DNA from: Vitellaria paradoxa
Taxonomy: Eukaryota; Streptophyta; Magnoliopsida; Ericales; Sapotaceae
NCBI GenBank assembly: GCA_019916065.1
Contig: CM034241.1
Location: 13,277,728 to 13,341,727, forward strand
Reading direction: 5' to 3'
Length of the DNA stretch: 64,000 nt
A model generated the notes under the pieces. It saw nothing but the letters and a program-made list of their open reading frames with translations, was not told the DNA's origin and searched no databases. Positions 1 through 10,979 of this stretch are shown piece after piece. Made by a program: the position numbers and the translations under genes. Numbering within the stretch: position 1 is the stretch's first letter; each line of letters begins with the position of its first letter.

Positions 1-519
1 GAGTCTTGAAATGGTTGAAAATTATTATTTGACATGTATTTTATTAATTAATAAAATTTTGATATGATTTAAATTTGAGTTAAAAATTGGTCATTTTTAC
101 TCCAGGATGTGCTTTCGATCCACATTTTACATTATGGATTTCTTAAAAAGTTGATAAATTTTAATCGAAGTGTTTTTTATAAGTTAAGTAAATTTCTAAA
201 CTTGAACCGAAAAATGATCGCTTCATCCTTTACCTAGTTTTCAGGCCGAAACATTTCTTATAATATATGCATAAATTCATATTTATATACTATAAATCTG
301 AACATACATAATTTTCTTTATTTTTTTTGTTATTGTCAATAAATTTCTTTAAAAAATTAAAAAAATAATTGAATCATAAACAAAAATATTAAAATATGTT
401 TTCTATTTTGTCTTTTTTTTTTTTAAAATAAAATAGAAAACTGAAAGCATTATCAAATGATACTTAATATTTATATATTAATTTTGTAGCCATCATAAAA
501 GTGAATTATTTGTAGACTT
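1..519. other. A+T-rich spacer
   Basis: No gene is visible. The stretch is A+T-rich with oligo-T and oligo-A runs and short reading frames without recognisable protein motifs. Confidence 0.6.
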
Positions 520-523
520 TTAA

Positions 524-860
524 GGCTCATTTGGTTTTTTTTTTTTTTTTTTTTTGTTTTCCATTTTTGTTTTTCATTTTCTGTTTTGAACTCATTTTTC
601 ATTTTACACTTTTGAAAACAAGAAAAAATTTCAAAACGCATTTGGTCACTTGTATTTTTAAAATTTTTTTTAGAAAACAGAAAATAAGTTTGCACAAAAA
701 ATGAAAAATGATAAAAAGTCATTTTGAGCGTTTTTAATTCAAAATAAAAAAAATTTAAAAACAATGAAAACATAGCATTTTTTGTTTCTTGATTTTGAGA
801 TTTTTAAGACATAAAATGAAAACAGAAAATAAAAAATAAAAAAATAAACCAAATGCCACC
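524..860. mobile_element. Harbinger/Tourist-like MITE, copy 1
   Basis: A 337-bp non-coding A+T-rich element. Its ends are imperfect inverted repeats: the left begins GGCTCATTTGGTTT and the reverse complement of the right end reads GGTGGCATTTGGTTTA. TTAA flanks both sides (520-523 and 861-864), in keeping with the 3-bp TWA target preference of PIF/Harbinger MITEs. The interior is homologous, in inverted orientation, to the element at 15261-15595. No transposase is present, so it is non-autonomous. Family assignment rests on end sequence and target site only. Confidence 0.7.
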
Positions 861-864
861 TTAA

Positions 865-1453
865 TCCTTTTAAACCAAAAAAAAAAATTAAAAAAAAAAA
901 AAACTTCTCAATTAATATGAGTATAGTTCTATGATTGATATGTATTCTCCCTCCCCTTGGACAAGAACAAGGAGAAACCTCCTCTAATTAAGAATAATGA
1001 TAATAACAGTTGTCGTGCCACGATAATCAACCATTTCTGGCTACGGACTCATGTATAATTTAAGGTCCCAGTTACTTGGCACACAAAATACCACCCATAA
1101 TAAGAATTATGATACAATAATCCAATTCTGCTACGAAAATTTATTAAAAGAAAGCTGCTATAATTTGACCCATTTGGAGCTTCACAATTCCCCATAAATT
1201 TGCATGAAACTTTAATTTTTCTCAACTTTTTGCAACAACCTTCGTTAATTTTGAAAAAAAAAATATCTACCGTTAAAAAAATATAATAGAACCAGTTATC
1301 AAGTTGGCGCAAAAAAAAAAAAAAAATAATAATAATAATAATAATAAAAAAGAATAATACACTTTGTGCAATTTTAAACAACATCCATAGGACTCTGTCA
1401 AAACCCGTTTAAAGAGTACAATTAGTACATATTCAAATGGATCAGGTATTTAA
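865..1453. other. A+T-rich spacer with simple repeats
   Basis: Poly-A tracts and a short (AAT)n run near 1325-1345. No coding signal was recognised; the minus-strand frame across 1049-1384 is a poly-T translation artefact. Confidence 0.5.
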
Positions 1454-2700
1454 TTGCAGAAACTCCTAAATTTCTGCCCAAATCCCCACACAACATCAAA
1501 TCAATCTCCTCTCGTCTTGTTTGCCTCCCCTCGTGATCTCTGCTTGAGCAAAACGTACCCCACCAATCGGAAAGGAGACCGGCGTACTTTCTCCCCCGAC
1601 TGTTCATGCCTGACCCTTGTAGCAAGAGGAGGAGGAGGCGGAGGGGGAAGTAAAACTGTGTAGCTTTGAGCATTGTTCATCTCCATAAAGCGCCATAAAT
1701 TGATTGTCACTCCAAACAGCCAAAAGTTGGTGCATTGTCAGCTTTGGGAGCTTTACGGTGAAAGTTTGAACTACAAACACATATTAGAACGTGGTATATC
1801 TGAGCGAGTATTTTCATTTGAAATGATAACTTCACAAATATTCATATAATTTTAATAACTTCTTCTGATGGAATAATATTTTCCATAACAATAAAAATAA
1901 TTATAGTGCTTTGAGTGCTCCATCAGTTTGAAAAGTCTCCTTTTGAGCCGGTCCGCTGGAGCCCCACCTCGCATTTCTCCACAAGGACTCAGGTTCAAGC
2001 AAACGCTCGAAAGAGCCCCATTTCAATAGATTTGTGGTGGGAGAAGAAATTCGCCGTGGAATGTTTATGCCATCCTCACCTTCACACAACATTAGTCTCC
2101 CGCTAATGTCGTCACTGTTGCAAGAGAGATGGCAAGTACATATGCTCAGTGCTTGTACCATCCGGGTAGAAGATTCAGCATGCTTCTCCAGGCAACCACG
2201 ATTAGCCATCACTTTGCAGTGAAAAAGGACCTTCCGTTACCATAATTTGCCCTTCTCTTGGTGGCGAAAGGCCACTCTTGTCTTCTGACTGTCACAGGAG
2301 AGATGGCACCTCCGCATGCTTATAGATGCAAGGTCTGTCTGAGTCTGACCATGGGAATTTTGTTCTGTTTCTGTGAGGTTGGATATTTGGGGGGGGGGGC
2401 GAGGAGGATTATTTACTAATGGAAATTCAATTCTCTCCGGGCTTGTGTGTGGCCTGGCATTTTGTTTGACGTACGTATATATAGGCAATGGAACTGGAGG
2501 GTTCTGGAAGGGAAAAATGCAGTGTTTTCCGAGGGAAATTCCGGAGTCTGTTTGGTATGGCGTCTTATTCATCTTTATCCATCTTTCGGTGCTGCGGTGA
2601 CTTTTGGTTGAGAAACGGTCGCGTTTCCACTCGTCTTTTGCATAAAGAGAAAAAGTTAGCCGTGCCTCATGAGCACTTCTTTTGAGGCCGTGATTGATGG
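1454..2700. other. G+C-richer island of unknown nature
   Basis: This 1.2-kb stretch is clearly richer in G+C than its surroundings and holds several overlapping short frames on both strands (for example 2488-2685 plus, 1901-2212 minus and 2237-2572 minus). None resembles a family I know. A TATA-like TATATATAGG at about 2475-2484 abuts a plus-strand ATG at 2488, too close to be its normal promoter. Two diverged copies of a GAGATGGCA-containing segment occur near 2128 and 2300. It may be a gene remnant, an unannotated exon or a repeat-derived island. I cannot assign a function. Confidence 0.35.
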
Positions 2701-3240
2701 CTTTTCATTTTTGTTTTTATTTTATTTTTTCTATGGCATGGCTCGGAGGGAATAGTAGAAAGGAAAGAACCTACCTTGATTATTTATTAGTTGGAAATGA
2801 AAAGAGAAAATGATAAAAAAAAAAAAATCTTTAATTTATTCTCTCTCGAGCAATCCACTCATTCTCTCTTTTTCTTAGGCCGCGTTTGGGAAACAAAAAA
2901 ATTAATTTTTTTTTCTTTTTTTTTGTTTTTTTAAAAGAGAAAAAAAAGTTAATATTTTAGTAATTATTTTTTTCAACTTTTGTTAATTTAATATTTTTAC
3001 TATTCGTAGATTAAAAAATGTTAAAATTATAAAAGAATAAATATGATCATTTAAAAAAAAATGAAAAAGTTAAGTAACTAATTATGATTGCCACACGCAC
3101 ACTTACGATCATTTCTTTTATTTTTACTTAGTTTTAGTAACAAACAAATATTTCCTTCCATTCAGATAACTTTTTTTTTTATACTCATAAAAAATTATAA
3201 AATAAAGTTAAAAATAGAAAAATTGATGTATGAATGAAAA

Positions 3241-3272
<32 letters not shown>

Positions 3273-5160
3273 TTCATACATGAGTTTTCCTATTTAAATT
3301 AAACTTTGTTTTTTCAATTGTTTTTGTTAGACGTGAATAACATACTTAATAGTTACCAAATAAAAAAAAATTAAATTTTTGTGAAAAAAAAAAAAAGATA
3401 AGTAAGGCAAGAATGCCATGCCCCATTTGGTAGCAGTTTCTAAGGATTTTTTTTAATTTATTTTTTAAAAGTAAATGCGTTTGGTTTTCTAACGTTTTGG
3501 GCCGAAAAGCTTAAAAACACAAAAGTAAAAAATTGAGAAATTAGATTTAATTTTTTTTCACCTTTTTATGGTTTTTAAACTTTTTAGGAACATGAAAGAT
3601 TTAATATTTTTATTGACTTTTCAAACATCCTTACCTAATTTTCATAATCTCCAAAGTACCTTATATACAAAAATTTTATACTAAATTTACCCATATCTGT
3701 TTAATAATTTATATTTTAACAAATTAAAAAATATATAAATTATAGTTAAACAAATATATTTTTAATAAATTAACCGTTACCAAATTTCTAAAAATATCAT
3801 TAAAAAAATTTTAATTTTAGACTTATTAATCATCAAATATGACAGATAGTATTTGAGCAATTATAAAGGCACCATATATATTCATTTTTATTTAAAATAA
3901 CTAATTTTATTTTAGTTGGCACTAGACCATTTACGAATTTTTTTTTAACAAAAATTAGTTTTTTTTTTTTTTTTTTGGACAGATTACTAAAATTTTAAAT
4001 GCTTCGAGTAACTCTTTTTTTTTTTTTAAAGTAAACTTAAATTCGTGTTTTCAGTTAACCTTTTAACTTAAAAATTGTTGCGCAAACGGAATCCTGGCTA
4101 TTCTCCCAAACAAAGGAATTTTTTGCAGATAAACAAACACTGCCACCCTTTTAATTCCCCCCTCCCTGCGAAACCAAATTTTGTTAAGTTACTAATTATT
4201 TCTCAAATTTAAACTATTAAAAAATAAATTTAATAATATATATTAAAATATTTCAATACTCTCTTACTTAAACTATTAGAAATTGAATTCTAAAACTAAA
4301 ATTTTAACGTCAAATTAAGTCATTAATTATTATAAAAATTTAATTCATTAGAAAATTGGTTTAGTGGTATTTATCAAACTATTTCACTCCATCTATTTGT
4401 AGAAAATTAAACAACATTCCAACTAAGTGGCGTCTTGTCATCAATGAATGCATAACAATGATATTTAATGTCTTGTCAATAATTGGAACTGTAATATGAG
4501 TTTTGTGGTCTCACGTTCCTCTCAATTCTTCTTCTTTTTTATTTAGAGAAGTGTTTGATTCACAAAAAAAAATTAATCAAAAAATGATACGCGGATAAAT
4601 TTAATTAAAAATATATATAAAAATTAATTAAAATTAATAAATTTTGATATTTTTTGGTGTCACTAAACATAACCTAAGTATCCTTTGCTTTGTGTTCACC
4701 TTGATCTCACCTAAATATTCCCGAAATATAAAAACACAAGAGAAACCTTCGATTGATATGCAGTCAATAATGATATATGAGGAAAATTTTAATGTAAATG
4801 ACGAAGAGATTGATTTCTCACAGGAGAATGCGTAAAGATGATAATTTATATACGATTTTCGTTTAATTTGTTATAAATTTTTAAAATTTTTTAAAAATTT
4901 TTAAAAATTTCTAAAAATTATTTACTTTTTATCTTACTGCACGAATTACAAACGCACAACTTATCTTACTTTTTATCGATCTAAACACACCTATGATTTA
5001 AGAGAGGGAAATCTTGCGAGGGAGGTGGAGAGAGAGGGGGAAAATATTTGTAGATTTGAATTGAAAAAGAGGAAAAATAATTATTTTGTATTGTATTAAT
5101 TTTTTATGTGGGTTCCCTAATTAAAAGTTAAGTTAGGTGAGACTTTTTATCCGTAAAAGG
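2701..5160. other. A+T-rich spacer with simple repeats
   Basis: No gene was recognised. It contains long oligo-A and oligo-T tracts and an (AT)n run at about 3247-3272. A short degenerate MITE-like piece (about 4855-4995) shares its core with the elements at 8290-8428 and about 27258-27417. The frame at 4644-4835 has no recognisable motif. Confidence 0.5.
3247..3272. repeat. (AT)n microsatellite
   Basis: Uninterrupted AT dinucleotide run of about 26 bases, read directly. Confidence 0.85.
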
Positions 5161-5466
5161 TGAGCCATTGTAATTAAGCCATGGGTAACCCTTAGACTGA
5201 TGAGGCGGTCGCCTAGGGTATCAGGTATCACAAAAAGAGAGGCCCCACATCTTTAAAAATTTCATGAATAATAAAAATATCAAATAATATTTTAAGTCAA
5301 TCAAAATTTAATAAATTTACAATACTTTTTACTTTTTCTCCGATTCTCACCGCTTTTGAAGGGTTAAAGGTGCCTGAAGTGCAAAATAAACAGCACACAA
5401 AGTGCAGACATCAATAATTTAATCAAACAACATTTATTAATTCAATCAACAACATTTATTAATTTA

Positions 5467-6435
5467 GGGCCTATTTGGCGTGGTAAAAGTTAGGGAAAAT
5501 CTCCAAAAATTTTTAAAAATTTCTAAAACTCTCTAATATATTTTGCCCTCCTCATACTTTGTGAAATTTTATAAATTTATATATATTTACATATCCCAAT
5601 AAATTTTTTACAAACTCTAATAAATTTTTTACAAACTCCAATAACACTTCTACAAATCCTAATAACTTTTATACATATCCTAAAAACTTTGGGTTCAAGG
5701 GGGCTGTAGTGAAAAAAATTCACTGCAGGGGCTGCAGTGAAAAAATGAACATTTGAAATCTCTTTACACTTTAATGATATGTGATTTTTTATATTTTGCA
5801 TTAATTGTGTTCCAGTCAAATTTTTTAAATTTTTATTTTTATTTTAAAAATAAATTTAATTAAAATAAATTGGTACCATTGGATTAAATGCAAAAAGATA
5901 TCAACCGTTCATTTTTCACCTGTAGTGGATTTTTTTTCTACAACTCTCTTAAACCCGAAGTTTTTAAGATATGTATAAAAGTTACTAGGATTTGTGGAAA
6001 TGTTATTAGAGTTTGTAAAAAATTTATTGGAATATGTAAATATATATAAATTTATAGAAAATTTTATATCAATATGCAGTAGATGTCAACTTGCAGTGGA
6101 TTTTTTCTCTGCAACTCTCTTGAACCCAAAAACTTTTCAATAATTTTCAAAAAATTCTGAAATAAAACAGTTCGAATGGGTCCAAAAAAACTGTTCGAAC
6201 AGATTATCTCTTTTAATCCCAAAAATCATTCAACAACTTTCAAAAAATTCTAACATAAAATCGTTCGAATGAATCCAAAAAATTATTTGAACGGATTTTC
6301 TCTCTAAAAAGCTGACGTTAAAGTAAAAAATGACACTATTTATCTCTGAAAATGTGATTTGGTGACTATATACCAAACACTAAAAAGTCACCCAAACTAC
6401 ATTTTTTGTTATTTTTTTGATATTTCAAACGACCC
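5467..6435. mobile_element. Fold-back MITE-like element
   Basis: A 969-bp non-coding element. It begins GGGCCTATTTGG, ends CAAACGACCC, and is flanked by TTTA on both sides (5463-5466 and 6436-6439). Its outer parts are homologous to the 429-bp element at 31997-32425. The extra length comes from a large internal inverted repeat: 5560-5702 pairs with about 5945-6068, and the pairing extends inward through CTGCAGTGAA/TTCACCTGTAG motifs to leave a loop of roughly 150 bases. No transposase is present. Classification as Harbinger-like is tentative. Confidence 0.65.
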
Positions 6436-6460
6436 TTTAGTTAAAATTATTTTGATTAAA

Positions 6461-6609
6461 GGGTAAATTATACTAGACCCCCTAAACATTTAAGTAATTA
6501 CACATAGACCCCTTCAATATTTAAAATTTGCAGACACTCCCTTTATTTTGAAATGGTACCAACCCTCGACTTCCTTCCATTAATATTGACTCTAACTCTG
6601 TTATATATT
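6461..6609 (+). repeat. Pack-MULE left terminal inverted repeat
   Basis: About 150 bp that match the reverse complement of 8669-8821, with clear similarity throughout, for example the shared TAAGTAATTACACATA-like block and CTTCCTTCCATTA near the inner end. The two arms have diverged noticeably, so the element is not recent. Confidence 0.85.
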
Positions 6610-7429
6610 AATTATAAAGACAAATCTACACTCAACTTAATTCACCAATCACAAATAAAATAAATATAAATTTATATATCTATATAATAAAATATATCTT
6701 TTAATTTGACATTTGTCTTAGTTATCATTAAAATTTCACCACGTCATCACTTATTATATATTTATATAATAAAACACATCATTTGAATTTAAAATTTGAA
6801 ATTTAAATATATATATATATATATTATATTTTGTAAAATTATATATACATATATAATATTTTGTAAAATTATACAAATTACATTTTACTTATATTATTTA
6901 TTATTATTAAATAATATACGGATATCTATTAGACAATGTTAACTAAATTTGTTTATTTAAAAAATATATTTAAATTTTAAATTTTTAAAAATTTTATTAA
7001 AAAATAAATATTAAAATTAAAATTTTAATTTTAATGTGCTTAAAACTTAAATTTTAAATACATACACTTTTACATTGTATATAATAAGTAAGTTTAAAAT
7101 TTTGAATATGAAATATTTTCAACTGTCGAATTTGCTAAATGACTAAAATTATTTTTTTTTCTCTCACTCTTCTCATATTTTTTTGAATACTTTTTATACA
7201 GAAGATTTTAAATTAATATTTTAAAAAATGTGATAATATTTGTAATAAATAATAAAATTTTATACTTTAATCTCTTTTAATTAATAATTTTTATTTTTAT
7301 AGGTTATTTTACACTTTTTATATAAATTTACTTTATAAATTTAAATTTAAATTATTCATACCTTAAATTATATTTATGTACCTTCGTACAGGGACAATTG
7401 CTAGCAAATATATACACGCTGTAAAATGG

Positions 7430-8262
7430 GAAATGGAGATGAAGATCGACGGAGTTCTTTGATTTCTTTCCTTTATTCGGACCAGAAGATAGCTGCTTTG
7501 TTTGAGGTTCCAGGGATGGACTATAATTCCAATTTCGTTGCTTTCGGGGCAGGGACGAATCAGTGACCTCTCTGCCAAAGTCCAATGGTTTGACATTACG
7601 CTCTGGAGAAGGTATGTCATACCTAGCCCTCCTATTTTGAGGAGGAGAAATATCAGGGTTTTCGTCACTGAAATTGAGAGCTTTAGCTTTAGGATCCAGG
7701 GATGGAGAATAGTGGCACCTCCAAAGCTGCTATGGGGGTGACAAATCAGCCCCATCTCCTTTACCCCCTGAAGACTTCAGCTCAGGCTCTAGTGAAGGTG
7801 TGTCATTCTGAGCCCTCCGTTTCTGAGACTGAGACATATCAGAATATGGGTCCCTCGAATTGATTAGCTTAGAAGCATCAGAGATTGAAAGCCAACCACT
7901 TTCATCCTTGAAATTGCACCAAATGGGCTTCTCGACCTCACCTGCTCCAGTCTTTTCATTCACTTCACCTCAATATCTTCATTGACAAGCGGCTTCTCTT
8001 CATCTACACAAAAACCTCTTTGAAATCTTAATTAACTCAATCAATCAATCGAGCAAAATTTTAATAAAATATAGACAACTACATTGAAAAATATTACTAC
8101 TAATTCACCTGATGAATCATCATTCTCTTCATCTTCAATCTTTACTGGTTTTGCACAAACAGTGTCTTCGTCAACAACCACCACCCCGGATGCATCAATT
8201 CTAGTATTGCTTCCGTATCGATTCAGATATTTTTGAATTGATGGAGAACTAGCAGGCACCAT
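7430..8262 (-). pseudogene. BUD13-like splicing factor fragment (captured, broken)
   Basis: The minus strand reads as the N-terminal half of plant BUD13 (CWC26), a pre-mRNA splicing/RES-complex protein. Exon 1 (8262-8109) begins at an ATG and encodes an SIQKYLNRYGS-like start and a VVVDEDTVCAKPV block. A 105-bp GT-AG intron (8108-8004) follows. Exon 2 starts at 8003 with DEEKPLVNEDIEV. It then hits an in-frame TGA where BUD13 has a basic residue, shifts frame, and continues with at least three copies of the typical BUD13 repeat (DMS/DIS-P-x-RRA-x-x-DTPS-EPE), with another stop between repeats. The C-terminal domain is absent. The retained intron shows capture from DNA rather than from mRNA. 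BUD13 identification is from recognised family sequence, not a search. Confidence 0.8.
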
Positions 8263-8289
8263 TCTCAATCAGATTAACTTCCTGATTCA

Positions 8290-8428
8290 GGGTACGTTTG
8301 GTTTGTTATATTTATCTGAAAATATTTAAAAAATTTTAAAAGTTATTCACTTTTTATTTTACTATAGAATTTACGACTTACATTATTTTATCTTATTTTA
8401 TTTTATTTTTTATCACTCCAAACATACC
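8290..8428. mobile_element. Small MITE nested in the Pack-MULE
   Basis: A 139-bp A+T-rich element with ends GGGTACGTTTGG and CCAAACATACC, flanked by TTCA on both sides (8286-8289 and 8429-8432). It lies just upstream of the BUD13 exon 1 relic. Related cores occur near 4855-4995 and 27258-27417. Confidence 0.6.
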
Positions 8429-8545
8429 TTCAATTGTTAAAAACAAATCTTACTAGAAAATCCACCCATAAAAGATTGAAAATCAACACCAAATTGGTCA
8501 TAACAATTAAAAGAAAAATAAGGACAAGTTTGAGGAACAAGTTAC

Positions 8546-8662
8546 TGTAGAGAGAGAGAGAGAGAAAGAGAAAGAGAAAGAGAAAAAGAAAGAATATTTT
8601 ATTTGTCTAGAGAGAGAGAGAGAGAAAGAGAAAGAGAAAAAGAAAGAATATTTTATTTGTCT
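8546..8662. repeat. Duplicated GA-rich microsatellite block
   Basis: A block of (GA)n followed by GAAAGA repeats and AATATTTTATTTGTCT occurs twice in tandem (about 8546-8608 and 8609-8662). Confidence 0.8.
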
Positions 8663-8668
8663 TTACAA

Positions 8669-8821
8669 TAAATATTTAATGGTGTTAGAGTAAAAAATAA
8701 TGGAAGGAAGTCAAGGGTTAGTAATATTTCAAAACAATGGAGGTGTTTGTAAATTTTTAAATATCGAGAGAGTTTATGTGTAATTACCCAAATGTTTAGG
8801 GCATCTAAATATAATTTGCCC
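8669..8821 (-). repeat. Pack-MULE right terminal inverted repeat
   Basis: Inverted partner of 6461-6609. Its outer end is followed directly by the second copy of the 9-bp target duplication at 8822-8830. Confidence 0.85.
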
Positions 8822-8900
8822 TTGATTAATCGTGACCGTTGTTGTCTAACTTCAGCCTCTACAATGTATTTTGTTCTTCAATTCCCTGCATCTCACTTTT

Positions 8901-9364
8901 GAACTTTCTATCTTAACTCTATATATAAATGTCATAATTATCTCATTTCTTTAATGCATTAATTATTATTTTTTTAATTTTATTTTGTCTTACACATACC
9001 AAGAAAAGACTTTTAAACTTCCTACATTAACTTTATCTATATATGTTATAAAAATCTCATATTTAATACATTAATTATTAGTTTTTAATTTTATTAAAAA
9101 TTCTAGTTATTAGGACCAAAAAGGCTAGGTTTTTGAACTTCTTAACTTAACTCTATCTATAAATGTTATAATTATCTCATGTTTTTTAATGCATTAATTA
9201 TTATTTTTTTAATTTTATTTTCTCTTACAAATACAAAAAAAAAATATTTTTGAACTTCTTATTTTAATCATGTCTATACATGTCACAATTATCTCATATT
9301 TAATACATTAATTGCTATTTTTTAACTTTATTTAAAATTCAAGCTGTTAGAACTAAAAAGGCTA
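8901..9364. repeat. Dimeric tandem array, about 117 bp x 4
   Basis: Four successive units start near 8901, 9016, 9135 and 9252 with GAACTT(C/T)CT and share a TAT-ATGT-ATAATTATCTCAT-TTTAAT core. Units 1 and 3 end in a CTTACA-ATACCAA-type tail. Units 2 and 4 end in a TTAGGACCAAAAAGGCT-type tail. The pattern is therefore A-B-A-B, a higher-order repeat of about 235 bp. Confidence 0.75.
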
Positions 9365-9365
9365 A

Positions 9366-10979
9366 AATTCCTAAAAAAATTTCGTCTAAATTAAACTCTC
9401 AAATTTCTATACATGCCCTAATTGTAATGGATTATTTATTTTTAGTAAAATATAACATTTATGTACAGATAGAATATGAAAGCGAGGGGCCTTACCCACT
9501 GTTGGTCTTACAATAACTTTGTTCCTGATCTATACAATAACGAAAGCACTATACTACAAAAATATGGTTTGTATTTAAAAAATAGAAGAAAAAAAAAATG
9601 TAATCCTATGCATTTCTTTTTATATATTAGAATGTTAAGGTTATAAGCAATGGCGGATTCAAAATTTTAGATTCGTCTAAGCTGACATAAAATTTTAGGT
9701 TCGCGTGAGCTAACAAGAGACAAAGTCACACGAGTTTAAAGTAGATTAGGTTGGATTGAGTTACAAAAATTTAAACTGTGTTAGAAAATTTTAAAATGAT
9801 TTCAAAAATTTAGACTGGACTAAATTTTAAAAAAATTACACTATAAAAGAATATTTTGGACGGGCTACTCTAACTACAACCTAGGTAAATCCCAATGTAC
9901 GTTCACCTATGGTTATAAGAATAATAAAATACCTTAACAACCAAGTAAATTGCAACTTCCGTAACCCGTTAAAATAGCACCGTTTGGACTAGGGGATTTG
10001 AAGCTCTATAAAACTTTACAAATTTCTACAAGTCTCTATAAATCTTAAACTACGAAAATTTATATAAATTTATATAAATTTTTACAAATCTTAATAATTT
10101 CTACAAATTTCTAAAAAGTATTTCACAAATCCGTTCAAACGAATTTTTCGCTGTTCGTCTCTATTAAAAATTATGGTTGTTAGTTGCACTCCAAAAACCT
10201 AAAAAGTTAAATTTCTCGTAATTTATAAAACTCCAAATGTCTCATATATTGTGAGTGATTCAAACTATAGAGTAACATTACAAATGAGAATCTTTCAATT
10301 ATCACCATCTGTATAGTCATTCGAACCACACAGCATATGGAGCGAATTTTCCAAACCATATTCGTTCTGGTATACTATTATTGGTATCTCAAAGTATCGA
10401 TCCAAAGGAGGCTTGTAGCTGGTTTGCTTTATAGCTGCCAAACAGTTAACACATGCACACCTTGACTTGAAGTTTGTTACATATAATTGCCTCCTGTTAA
10501 GTCAGAATCTTAACAACGTTAGCATATGATAAAGTTTTCTCATCGCAGAGGGGGGACTTGGCTTTATTCCACTCTAAGAAAGTATTGACGCGGCTCTTCC
10601 ACATTAATTAATTGATTGAGTCGCAGAACTCTAAAAGCTTGCAAAGATCTCAAAATTCACCACAATGAGGCTAATTTAGCTCCAAATTAAAGAACTCTCC
10701 AGATGGGTCTAATAATGCAAGTGATTAGGATCAAATATTTTACATTTTGACATCATTATTTTTAATTAAATATAATTTTGTTACAAATATTATTCAATTT
10801 GTTAAAAATTATTTCATATTTGGTTTTTGTTTTAATAGTAGGAAAATGATCTTAAATTGGACTTTTCGAGCTAAAAAGAAGTAATGTACTGATTAAACCT
10901 ATTAATGAACCGAGTATGGATCAGATTCATCAAATTTGAACTCAATCCAAATCCAATAATAGTAGATCTAATCTATATC
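9366..10979. other. Intergenic A+T-rich sequence, repeat debris
   Basis: No gene was recognised. 9960-10270 resembles the outer parts of the fold-back MITE at 5467-6435 (CCGTTTGGACT start, then ATAAATTTATATAAATTT and TTACAAATC motifs), but its ends could not be fixed. The remainder has no clear identity. Confidence 0.4.

Larger units (their letters stand above)
6461..8821 (-). mobile_element. Pack-MULE (Mutator-like) carrying a BUD13 fragment
   Basis: A 2361-bp element with long terminal inverted repeats of about 150 bp. The left end starts GGGTAAATTATACTAGA and the reverse complement of the right end starts GGGCAAATTATATTTAGA, with similarity continuing to about 6609 and 8669. It is flanked by a 9-bp direct duplication with one mismatch: TTGATTAAA at 6452-6460 and TTGATTAAT at 8822-8830. 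Long inverted termini plus a 9-bp duplication are the mark of Mutator-like elements. No transposase is present. The interior carries a minus-strand fragment of the host gene BUD13 with its intron, which makes it a Pack-MULE. The small MITE at 8290-8428 and a GA microsatellite sit inside. Confidence 0.85.

Noticed and set aside
1501..1710. Minus-strand frame with a poly-Pro run
   Set aside because: The Pro run translates a CCT/CTC microsatellite. There is no domain and no splice context.
8901..9364. Possible CRISPR-like array
   Set aside because: The units are contiguous tandem repeats without unique spacers, and the genome is a plant.
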